This document shows positions 1-9,404 of a stretch of 64,000 nucleotides of DNA, piece by piece (within the stretch, counting starts at the first letter, position 1; each line of letters starts with the position of its first letter). The notes beneath the pieces are model-generated. The model saw only the letters and a list, made by a program, of their open reading frames with translations, was not told the DNA's origin and did no database searches. The stretch spans positions 310,001 to 374,000 of the forward strand of contig JAVSML010024359.1 in NCBI GenBank assembly GCA_038503035.1, in the 5' to 3' direction. The position numbers were made by a program, and so were the translations under genes. The stretch is from Crocodylus rhombifer (taxonomy: Eukaryota; Chordata; Crocodylia; Crocodylidae).

Positions 1-310
1 ACAGCAACTCCTGTAGTCAGGGACTTGGAAGGGCTGAGCACAGTCAAAAGGCCAGAGATAGTGGGTGGAACTGAAGGTAGCTTCACCCTGGGTCAGGAAT
101 GACAGGGGGCCTAGAGCAATGCAAGACAGAGCCACGGGTAAAGGGAAAGAGATATGGCCTGGGGCCTGGACAGTAAAGTAAAGGCTAAGGCTGAGGTCAA
201 GAAAGCCAGGCCAGAACAGGTAGGCCAGGGCTAGAGGTCTGCAGCCAAACTAATGATGGGGTAAAGCCAAAAAGGCTGAGGCCCACAGGAAGTGGAAGGC
301 TGGGGCTAAT
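1..310. other. Unclassified sequence at window edge
   Basis: Purine-rich sequence with repeated GGCTGAGG/AGGCTAAGG motifs. No gene or terminal repeat is recognised. Confidence 0.3.
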
Positions 311-319
311 GGGGCTTAG

Positions 320-1020
320 GCCCCACAAGCATGGGGCAGTGGGTAAGGCTGCAAATGCAGCCTAGCTGTGGGCTCCAGGTGGCTGCAGAAAGTGGTGAGG
401 GAGTGGGACTGGGGCTGGGGCTGCACAGCCAGGGAGGGGTCTGGGATGCAGCATGCAGGTCTGTGGGGTGCAGTTCCTGCTGCTATGTGCAGTCCTGGAC
501 AGCATGGGGGGCACGGACCCCTGGGTCTGCATGTGGGGTGGGGCAGGCTGCCACTGCAGCCTGGAGCTAGTGTGGTGCCAGGCTCTTTCAAGTGGGGGGC
601 TGGGCTGGGGCTGCGCTTAGGGTGGGTGGTGGTGGTGCTGAGAGGGGAGCTATGGGGGGGGCTGCAGCACCCCAAAATTTGCTGCAGCTCCCTGAGAGTT
701 GAGGCACCCAATGGTGGGATGTGAGTGTGTGGCAGCCTGGCAGCAGCAAGCATGTGGCGTCAGCCACTCCCCGGGCAGTGGGGCTCAAAGCCCAGAGTTC
801 AGCAGCAGCTGCCTCCACCCCACACATAGATTGGGGGGAGGGGCGGGGAGGGACACATGCCCCCTGGGCCTCTGCTTGTCCCACCACCCGGCCTGGTCAG
901 GGCCCTGCTCTGGCCTGTACCCTGCTCCCTCCCTCACTGCTGGGGCCTCAATCTGTCCCCCCGCCCCTTCTCCCACAGACTTACCTGCTGTGCGGGGCAT
1001 GCATGCATATGCTCAGCCCT
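320..1020. repeat. GC-rich palindrome core (copy A)
   Basis: The centre (about 655-695) reads GGGGGCTGCAGCACCCCAAAATTTGCTGCAGC, as in copies E and F. The right end reads GGGGCCTCAATCTGTCCCCC...CACAGACTTACCTGC, matching the right arm of copy F. The left arm is more diverged and no terminal repeats of the host element are visible. Confidence 0.6.
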
Positions 1021-1069
1021 CTCAAAAATAACATTTTCTTCCTCTGCGTATGCTGAGGCCTACAGAAGA

Positions 1070-3374
1070 ACACAAAACTGTTGACAGAATAACATCTGTG
1101 AGGCCTGGGCACGGCATGGCTACATGAGGGGGATGGAGACTTAGAATTTGACCCTTAAGGTAATTGGGGCCAGAGGGATCCAAGCCATGAAGACAGACCA
1201 CGTGCAGTGGGGTTGGAGCCTCAAATCAAGCAGGCCCAGTCAGGTTCAAGAAGGAGCAGAAAATCAGAAAGGTACCCAGAGCTCACCAGCCTCTAAAGGC
1301 AGCCTCTCTTCTTTTTTACTAAAACAAGGTGGCCCTGAGCCACTACAGCTGGGGCGGCTGTAGCAGACGAGTGAGTGAGACCCTGAGAGGCTGGAGTAAG
1401 AGCAGGGTAAGCCAAAGTCAGTCACTACAGGGTGTCATGGCCACCATTGGGGTGTACCTCTCATAGTACCCTTGAAACAATCTCAAGATACCCCAGAGGT
1501 GCTGCATCACCCTGGTTGAGAATCATTGGGGTAGAAGATGCACAAAGGTGACAGTGAAAATACAAACATACATAGACTATGGATACCATTTAGTGAACTA
1601 GGTGAGCAGTCCTCCCAAAAACCCCAAACTACTGTATTTTTGGTTCTATTAAAAAAAAAATTCCAAGCCTATCATGTGACAGTCAGTTTGCTACTTGGAA
1701 GATTTGCCAGCAGGTTAAGCAGATGGGATATAAATTTGGATTTCAAACACTTTCATTTTAAAGCTAAACAGCACAAAAAAGTTCTTTCTTTACTTACTCA
1801 CCAAGAGGTGGTTTCAGAATTCCATATTTTCCTTACAATAACTTTTATGCTCTTTTAAATGATGATATTTTAACAGCATTTCCTGTCTGTTTCTAGGTAG
1901 TCATGCAATTAGCTTTCCTGGAAGAGGGCAAACTAAAATTTAGTATATAACAACCCCATCCTACATGCCCTTAGGCCTCATTTTGAGACATACTAAAGAC
2001 AGGGAAAAAAGCTAGTACCATATCTTAATTGCAAAGATATCTGTAATTCTTAAAAGCTGTCCATCTATTTTGACTTAAGTTTATAAGTAATTTCAAATTA
2101 AAGATATTTTATAAAGCTCTACATTTTTATAAAGGATAAATAAAATGGAGGGATAAATTCTTAGCATGCAGTTTGTTTAGGAAATCCATGCTGAATATTA
2201 TCTTCCTCAAAACTAGAGGGAAATACTCAGCAAGAGCTAGAAAGTAACAAAGCAGCACCAGTAAGTGAGGCTTAAAACAACTTATCAAACCAAGCACACA
2301 CACACGTAGGCATAACATACATTAATTAAAAATGTAATGGAAATTGAGCTGTTGAGCTGTGTTATGTCTTTCATGAACTTACCAAATATCTTTAACTACT
2401 AATAGGAAATAAAGAACCATCCTGGAAACAAGTGAGGAATCCAGCTCTGGGAAAAGAAGAGTCTCTATGCAGAGACCATATAGGACTTACTGTTTTGCTT
2501 TTCAAATTCTTTATGCTGAATAAATTGGCTTAATAAAGAATTATAGTAGGTCACTGGGCTTGTGCTGGTGGAATATGTTGGGCACCCCATCTTATAGGAA
2601 GCTTGTTGATGCTCATTCCAGCCCTCTGACTACTACCCTGTTTAGCTCCCATTTTTCTCAAGTATACTTACACTTTTATTCTGCAAAATATTAAATGACA
2701 TGACTCAAATGTCAATATATTATTATATAACATACTTACCCAATGGAGAACTAAAATGTTGAATGCAAGTCTCAAAGAACTCTTCACATGGAGGAGGATC
2801 ATAGTTCAGAACAGTGAAGTGGTGAAGAATCATGTGTTGCAGAAGGAAAGATCTCAAAAAGAAGAGATTTTAAAATAAACGTTTTGAGGCAAAGAGAAAG
2901 TAGCAGCTACAAGACACTGTAAGCCCTCCCTACACATTATATTTATGCCACAATAAATGTGTTAATTGCAGCAGAAATGGCAAGGGTTCTACACATGTGC
3001 CTAATTTAAGGGACTATAAAATAGCAAACTGGCCATAAAAATACCCCGCATGTAACAAAGTACATTTTTACAGGTGGTTTATAAGGTGCCCTAAACTAAA
3101 CATGCAGCAGGTCCAGAGCAGTAGCTGACAATCAGTTGATTGTTGACCCTGACCCCAGTACCACACCAGGATCTTGAACCAGACCCAGTGTGATTCTGGG
3201 GCTGAGGCTGACAATCAGTTGATTGTTGGCCCTGGATCCAAACCTGTAGACACTGTTTTCAACTTGCTGGTGCAGGGAAAGCAAGAGATCATGATCCCCA
3301 ATTCCCTCTTCACTGGCAAATAGGGTGTGATTGGGATTGCATCTCCGGCGATGCATGTGGGGCACAGCAGGAGA
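1070..3374. other. Intergenic, mostly unique-looking AT-rich DNA
   Basis: No coding region is supported. A hAT-end-like sequence (CCTGGTTGAGAATCATTGG) lies near 1,512-1,530, at the end of a decayed element from about 1,425. A direct repeat of 21 bases is described separately at 3,125-3,228. Confidence 0.4.
3125..3228 (+). repeat. Two-copy direct repeat, 83-base period
   Basis: CTGACAATCAGTTGATTGTTG occurs at 3,125-3,145 and again at 3,208-3,228, identical over 21 bases. The core CAATCAGTTGATTG is itself nearly palindromic. Confidence 0.7.
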
Positions 3375-3377
3375 CAT

Positions 3378-3965
3378 AGAATCATAGAAAATGAGGGTGG
3401 GAAGGGATCTCAGGAGGTCATCTAGTTCAGCCCCCTGGTCAAAGAAGGATGAGCCCCAACTAGAACATCCCAGCCAAAGCTTTGTCAAGCTGAATTTTGA
3501 AAACTTCCAAGGATGGAGTTTCCACCATCTCTCTGGGTAACCTGTTCCAGTGTTTTACTACCCTCCAAGTGAGAAAAAAAATATTTCTAATATCCAACCT
3601 AAACTTTCCTTGCTGCAACTTGAGACTATTGCTCCTTGTTCTGTCATCTGCCATCACTGAGAACAGTTTAGCTCCATCCTCTTTTAAACCCCCCATCAGG
3701 TAGTTTATGGCTGCTATTAAATCCGCCCTCAGTCTCCTCTTCTCTAGACTAAATACACCCAGTCCCCTCAGTCTTTCCTCACAAGTCATGTGCCCCAGCC
3801 CCCTCACCATTTTTGTCACCATCTGCTGGACTCTCTCCAATTTGCCCACATCTTTTCTGTAGTAAGGGGCCCAAAACTGAACGCAGTACTCCAGATGTGG
3901 CCTCCCCAATGCTGAATAGAGGGGAATAATCACTTCCCTTGACCTACTGGCAACACAACTACCAA
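3378..3965 (-). mobile_element. CR1 3' fragment, minus strand
   Basis: The 3' end (left, ATCATAGAA repeat type) is followed by the reverse complement of the CR1 C-terminal RT domain. On the minus strand 3,933-3,460 stays open for 157 codons, including [25 protein letters not shown] and [10 protein letters not shown], all typical CR1 ORF2 C-terminal motifs. It is 5'-truncated at about 3,965. Confidence 0.88.
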
Positions 3966-4250
3966 TGCTGGTGCTGCTGCATTTGTGTTATCTTTGCCAA
4001 CTTTACTTGTTCATACTTTTCCAGGTGTTTGTGTAGAAACAATTATGAAACCCATCTAATTGCCCTGGTCCTGCAAACGGTTTTCTGGTTTGCTGATCTT
4101 GGTTCTCTTTTGAATGTATCCCTATTACAAAGTATCAGCTCCAGTATCTCATTAATAGTATAAACACTTTTACACCTGCCCTGGGGAAGGGAGGGGTGGT
4201 GCTTTAATTAGAGCACCTCCAAGAGCTGCTGTAATTACAGTGCCACAATG

Positions 4251-4394
4251 TCTCATGTACGTCCCTGTGCTTAAAAATCAATGTCCCTGTGCTTAAAAAT
4301 GGTGGCAGGGGCACTTGAACTAAAGCTCGTTTGACAAGCTTTAGTTCAAGCAACCTGCCACCATTTTTAAGCGCAGGGACGCTAATACATGAGA
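4251..4394. mobile_element. Hairpin MITE
   Basis: The arms 4,283-4,327 and 4,336-4,380 are nearly perfect inverted copies (GTCCCTGTGCTTAAAAATGG...AGCT) around an 8-base loop. The outer bases CTCATGTA and TACATGAG also pair. Part of the left arm (GTCCCTGTGCTTAAAAAT) is duplicated at 4,261-4,278. The family is not recognised. Confidence 0.75.
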
Positions 4395-4738
4395 TGCCGG
4401 AATCTTCTGAAGTGCGGTACTTGCCACACGCCAGCAGCCTTCATTAATCGAGCCTGCTCTGGCACACCAGAATTCCAGCATGTCGGAGCAGCCTCCGCGC
4501 TTGTACATGGGAGCCCAAGAATGCTTGGAGCTGTTTCAAAAGAGGTCAATTTAAGGAGAGCAGCAACTAGTACATTGTAGATCTGAAAATGATTCGTGCA
4601 GCAAACCCCAACGTTAGCCATGGATGAAGGAGTGTTAAAGTGCGTTGGAACTGTTTTGGGCCATTTGAATCATTTGGTTTGTTTATACATAACAATTAGA
4701 AAGTATCAGCTGCTGCTTTTGTGAAAGTTTTCTTACTG

Positions 4739-5041
4739 CAGTGATTCTCAACCAGGGTACCGCAGCACAGTTCGGTGCCTCAAAATACTTTCAAGTGTGG
4801 CATCCCACAGTGTTGGTGCTGTTAGATTTACAGTGTCAATTCACATGATAAAACCTACAATTCAAATAGAAATCCATAGTTACGGTATTTGCATCAGAAA
4901 AACTGTTCTATTGTTTTTCTGTAGTAAAAAACTGAGTGAAAATTAAGAGCTAGCATTTTCTGATGGGTGCCTTGAATTTATCTAGGGATGCCTCAGGTCT
5001 ATTCAGAGGTGTCTGAAGTCTAAAAAGGCTAAGAACAGCTG
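4739..5041. mobile_element. hAT MITE
   Basis: Starts CAGTGATTCTCAACC and ends GGCTAAGAACAGCTG, inverted relatives. Flanking octamers TCTTACTG and CCCTATTG agree at five of eight positions. It lies directly at the 5' edge of the old LINE. Confidence 0.65.
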
Positions 5042-5991
5042 CCCTATTGAAAAGGATCCAAGTATTCTGGCGAAAGATGGGAAGGTGATGGGTAACTTGG
5101 GAGGAAGTGATCACAATGTGGTACAGTTCCAGATCCTGACACAGGGAGAGTATGAGGTCAGCAAAATTAGGATTCTAGATTTCAAAAAGGCGGATTTCTC
5201 AAGGATATAGCTGGCATGGTGTCATGGGAGGACAGATAGAAGGATAAGGGTGCAGGAGGCCTGGGGACTTCTAAGGGGCACAGTATTGGAAACCCAACAA
5301 GTAACTATCCCAACTTGATGGAAGCATAAGAAGGGCAAAAGACCAATGTGGCTACACAAGGAGCTTCTAAAATGCTTTGAATACAAAAGGAAAGTACACA
5401 GACAATGGAAGAATGGGCAGATCATCAAGAAAGTGTAGCAGGAAACAGCAAGAACCTACAGGAACAAAATCAGGAAGGGAAAGATAAAGATCGAGCTGCA
5501 TGTGGCAAAGGAGGTTAAGGGCAACAAGAAGAGGTTTTATAAGTATGCTGGCCAGAAAGGAACCAAGGAAGTGTGAGTCCTCTGTTAACAAGCCAGGGAG
5601 AACACCTAGCCAAAGATGCAAAGATGGCAGATCTACTCAAAAGCTAGTTTGTCTCAGTTGCACAAAATATTAAGCTGCAGCCAAACACTAAATAGGGATT
5701 ATCTGGATAAGGAAGAGGCCAAGCTGAGGGAGCTTTTGTTGGGTTTGCAGTATTGCCAACCCCACTGTACCAGAAATCACGAGCGGAACTCTTAAAAAAA
5801 AATAAAAAAAATCAAGAGACTGGCACGTAAATCATGAGATGCTATTTTTGACGTGTGTGTGTGTGTGGGAGGGAAGGGGAGTTATTTGTGAGGGTGACAG
5901 GGGTTGTGGGTATGGGTGTGTGTGTGGGGGGGGGTTGGAACCCACACACCCTAGGAGGCAGGGCCGGATTATGACATGCTGGGGCCCTAAA

Positions 5992-6340
5992 CTAGGGGTT
6001 CCCAAACTTTCTATGCCGTAGCCCAGCAAACTGCAGACCGGAAGTGGCTGTGGCCTGGCAAACTATGGACCACTGCATGGAGCCCCGTGGCCAGAATTTG
6101 CAGCCAGAACACAGGTAAAGATACCTCCAACCCCGGGGGTGAGGGGGCAGAAATGGACCCAAACCTCAACCGCAACTGCCACGGGCCCTGCAGGAGGAGT
6201 TGTGGCCTCTTCACCTGGCTCTGCAGGGCTGCGGTTTGCCAGTCCATGATCACTTCCGGTCTGGCAGCCAACCCTTCGTGGCCCAGGGGTTGGCTTAAAG
6301 GTGTAGCCCAGGTATACACGGGTTCCCAACTGAGGGAATT
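5992..6340. mobile_element. Small hAT MITE, related to the one at 14,647
   Basis: The left end reads AGGGGTTCCCAAACTTT, a hAT-type terminus. The interior (GCAGGAGGAGTTGTGGCCTC and CGGTTTGCCAGTCCATGATC regions) is similar to the reverse complement of the interior of the 14,647-14,943 element, so the two are the same family. The right end near 6,330 is uncertain. Confidence 0.45.
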
Positions 6341-6349
6341 ATTGGCAGG

Positions 6350-7734
6350 GCAGTGTGCTGCAGAGGGAAACAACAGCCCAGCAGCTGCCTCCATCCCCTA
6401 TAGAGTCAGGTCCAGACAATCAATTACTTAACTATATACAAATTTATTATTACAACAAAACCATTAAAGGGTAACGACATAGATTTTATATATACGCATA
6501 CACATACACACACACAACTATTGTTCAAGAATACAGATGAAAAATAGAACAACCCAGAACAAAGGATATTGATTGGGCAGCCTTATAACTCTATTAATAT
6601 ACAAACTATTACTATAACTTATTCACATAAACTATAAGGCACAATCTACAAATATAACAAGCAATCCTTAGATTACCTGGATGCCCTCCAGGGCAGGGGC
6701 CCCACTCCCAAGGTACCACTACAGGAAAGGAGGTGAGGGGAAAGAAAAGAAGAGAAAGACCTCAAAGACTCCTACACTCCACCCCCACTATCACACAGGA
6801 GCGGCCCAAGTGGCACCCTTTCACAAACCTGGGGGTCCCTCTCTCCAGGGTAACTTACTACTCCACAGTCCTGGAGGGCTGCCTCCCATTCTCCAGGTCA
6901 AGCTCTGTTGCCTAACGGGCTTTCCTGCTGTCCCACTCTGTTGCCGCCGGCCTGGCTTAGGGCCACATGCACTGGTCTGTGTAGTGGGCACTTTGCCTTG
7001 TGCTAGGGGTTGGAGACCCAGACAACCTTGTGCAGCACTAGGGCTTGGTCTGCTCCCAGACCCTCTGGGCAGCATTGTCTGCACCGAGCTGCTGGCCCGT
7101 GCCAGCAGCTGTAGACCTGAGCCACCTCAAGTGGCTCCTGGGGTCTCTCACCCTCCATGCAACACTTCCTGCACCGAGCTCCCGGCCTCGTGCGGAGGTT
7201 GGGGACCTGAGCTACCCAAGTGGCTCCAAAGATCCTGCTCCATGCAGTGGCCTGTGCACCATGTCTCTGGCCACATGCCAAAGGTTGCAGACCTGAGCCA
7301 CCTCATGCAGCTCCCAGGTTCCAGATGCTGTGCGCCATGCTGCACATCAAGAGCCTAACCACTGGAGCCGTCCACAGCTCCCCACTGATAGAAGTCTTCA
7401 GGAGCTCTTCCAGGCTACTGCTTCACCCTGCTGAGCAACTCTCCTCAGCTCTTCTAAGCCCTACTCTTCTCTCTTCTCCATCCCTGACGCATCTCCGTGC
7501 TGGGCACATGGCTCCTTTTATAAGCTCCAGGGCTCCACCCCTGAAGTCTTCCAGACCTGCCAGTGTTGCAGTCTTCAATCAGATCCAGGACAGCTCTTCT
7601 CGCCCTCCCCTCAGGAAAGGGGCACAACTTTATTTCTCTTGTTGCCTCCCAATTGGTGGAGGGGCTCCACCAATCAAAACGGTAGGATCTCAAGCCTGGG
7701 ACTCAACCCAAGCTCTGAAAGGTAAGCCTGCTAC
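6350..7734 (-). mobile_element. LTR-like block, minus strand
   Basis: Read on the minus strand it shows CCAAT-type boxes (about 7,650-7,675), then TATAAAAGG (about 7,512-7,521), then a polyadenylation signal AATAAA (about 6,443-6,448) roughly 95 bases before a possible CA end. These are promoter and poly(A) elements in LTR order. No coding region and no convincing target duplication were found. The ends are approximate, and a retrotransposon other than an endogenous retrovirus is possible. Confidence 0.4.
6980..7345 (+). repeat. Degenerate tandem repeat, about 85-90 bases per unit
   Basis: At least three units start at GCACCGAGCT or GCACCATG (about 7,081, 7,171 and 7,256). Each carries a GACCTGAGCCACC-like motif and a CTCC...ATGC motif. 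An earlier, weaker unit starts near 6,990. The array lies inside the LTR-like block. Confidence 0.6.
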
Positions 7735-7914
7735 AGAAACCTCTCATAATGTGAGGCCCTAAGCTGAAGCTTTTGTAGCTTATGCCTAAATCTGGCACTG
7801 CTGACAGGATGCAGGGTACTGTGGGTAAGCAGTGAAAAGCAACAGCAATGGCTGGGCTGGCTGTGGCTTGGGAGTGAGGATCAGACAGACAGAGACACTG
7901 ACAGACACACAGAC

Positions 7915-8397
7915 AGCACCCAGCTGGTAAGTGGAGGGAAAGGGGTGGGAGAGCTGAGGGAGGGAGTGGAGCAGGGGCAGGGGTGAATGGGGCTCCAGGG
8001 CTGAGGCAGGTCATCCAGAAGCACAGGTTAGAGGTGTGGCTTCCCGCAGCAGCGCACACCCCTGGGGGAGCCATGGGGGCATGTATACCCCGCAGGGCAG
8101 AGTAGGGCTGCTTGCTGTGAGCTCAGGGCTCTGTGCCCTGGAGCTCAGGTGTGTGACCCCAGTGTGCCTCCTGATGCTGGGTAGACAGGGGATGTGTCAC
8201 ATGGCCAGTATACCTCGTGTCCCCTGCCTGCCCGATGGGCAGAAATGGCATTGTATGACTGAGTTCCTGGGGCAAGGCAGCAGGACCTAGAGCCCCAGCC
8301 TGCTTCTGTCCCTCAGGGAACACATGCCCCCATGCCGCCTCTGGGGGTGTGGGCTGCTGTTGGGAGCTGTGCCTCTCCCCTGCATCTCTGGATGACC
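7915..8397. repeat. GC-rich palindrome core, left part (copy B)
   Basis: The left arm starts at CCAGCTGGTAAGT (about 7,922). A second inverted pairing joins about 8,010-8,095 with 8,315-8,397 (GTCATCCAGA...GGGGGCATGT against ACATGCCCCC...TCTGGATGAC). The remainder of the right arm follows the CR1 at 12,276-12,375 and ends ACTTACCAGCTGG. About 20 bases of the right arm seem lost at the CR1 insertion site. Confidence 0.7.
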
Positions 8398-8398
8398 C

Positions 8399-9288
8399 AG
8401 CCCGGCCCTGGGTCTCTGGCATGCCAGCTGGAGGAGCTCCAGGCCACAGTCCAGAGACTGCGTGCCATCAGGGACTGCGAGCAGGAGATAGACTCCTACT
8501 GCCAGGCCCTTCTTCCCCGGGAGCCGCAGGGGAGAGCTCCATCTCCCTCCATGACTAAGGAGGACTCTGGGACCTCCCGCTCTGCCCAGTCAGGGGCATG
8601 GACCAAGGTGGTCAAGGGCCCTAAGGCCCGCCACACCAAGGCCCCTCCCTCGCCGGAGCTTAGCAACAGGTTCGCACCTCTTGCAGCCCCAGCAGAGACT
8701 GTTCAGTTGCCGGCTCCCGCAGGCAACCCAGGCTCGACCGCAGCTACTGGCCCCGCTCTCCCCAAGACAAAGCGAAAGGTGTTTGTTGTGGGAGACTCCA
8801 TCCTGCGGGGCACTGAGGGGGCAATCTGCCACCCCGACCCCTTAGCCCAGGAAGTCTGCTGCTTCCTGGGGGCCCGCATCCGAGACATTGCGGAGAGGAT
8901 CCAGCAGCTCCTCTGGCCCACAGACCACTACCCCATGCTCCTTATTCACGTGGGCACCAATGACACAGCTCGGAGCACCCCCAGACAGGTCGTGAGGCGC
9001 TACAGGGAGTTGGGAGCGGGGCTTAGGGGTCTGGGAGCTCAGGTGGTGTTTTCGTCGATCCTCCCAGTCTCGGGCTATGGGCTGCGGAGGGAGAGGAGGA
9101 TCCATGCAGTGAACCAAAGACTGCGGCACTGGTGTCATCAGGAAGGCTTTGGCTTCCATGACCACAGCCCGCTCTTTGGCGAGAGAGGCAGCGAGCTGCT
9201 GGGAAGAGATGGCCTCCACCTCTCTCCCCTGGGGAGGAGGCTCTTCTCAGCCAGGCTGGCTGACCTGCTCCACCGGGCTTTAAACTAA
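8399..9288 (+). CDS. CR1 ORF1, SGNH/esterase-type protein, N-terminally truncated
   Basis: The open frame begins at 8332, but its first 22 or so codons are palindrome DNA and not CR1. From 8,399 it encodes a leucine-rich coiled-coil-like segment (LEELQATVQRL), then a low-complexity Pro/Ala/Ser linker, then an SGNH hydrolase domain at about 8,770-9,285. Motifs are GDSIL (nucleophile Ser), HVGTND (oxyanion Asn) and DGLHLS (Asp-His). In CR1 elements ORF1 is thought to bind RNA and membranes; the esterase activity is a family inference. It stops 116 bases before ORF2, in another frame. Confidence 0.85.
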
Positions 9289-9404
9289 GCCCGCTGGGGG
9301 ATGGGGGGACTACTGCCACTGCTGGCCTGCAGAGTGACCCTTGCAAAGCCAGCGGACCAAGGCACTTAAGGGAGCCCACCCCTGCCTCAGCCCTGGCACA
9401 ATCT

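Larger units (their letters stand above)
5959..7800. mobile_element. Nested hAT-like element
   Basis: The left end CAGGGCCGGATTATG and the right end CTAAATCTGGCACTG are inverted relatives, with inner similarity GGGGCCCTAAACT against AGGCCCTAAGCT. Flanking octamers CTAGGAGG and CTGACAGG agree at five of eight positions. It contains another small hAT and an LTR-like block. Confidence 0.5.
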
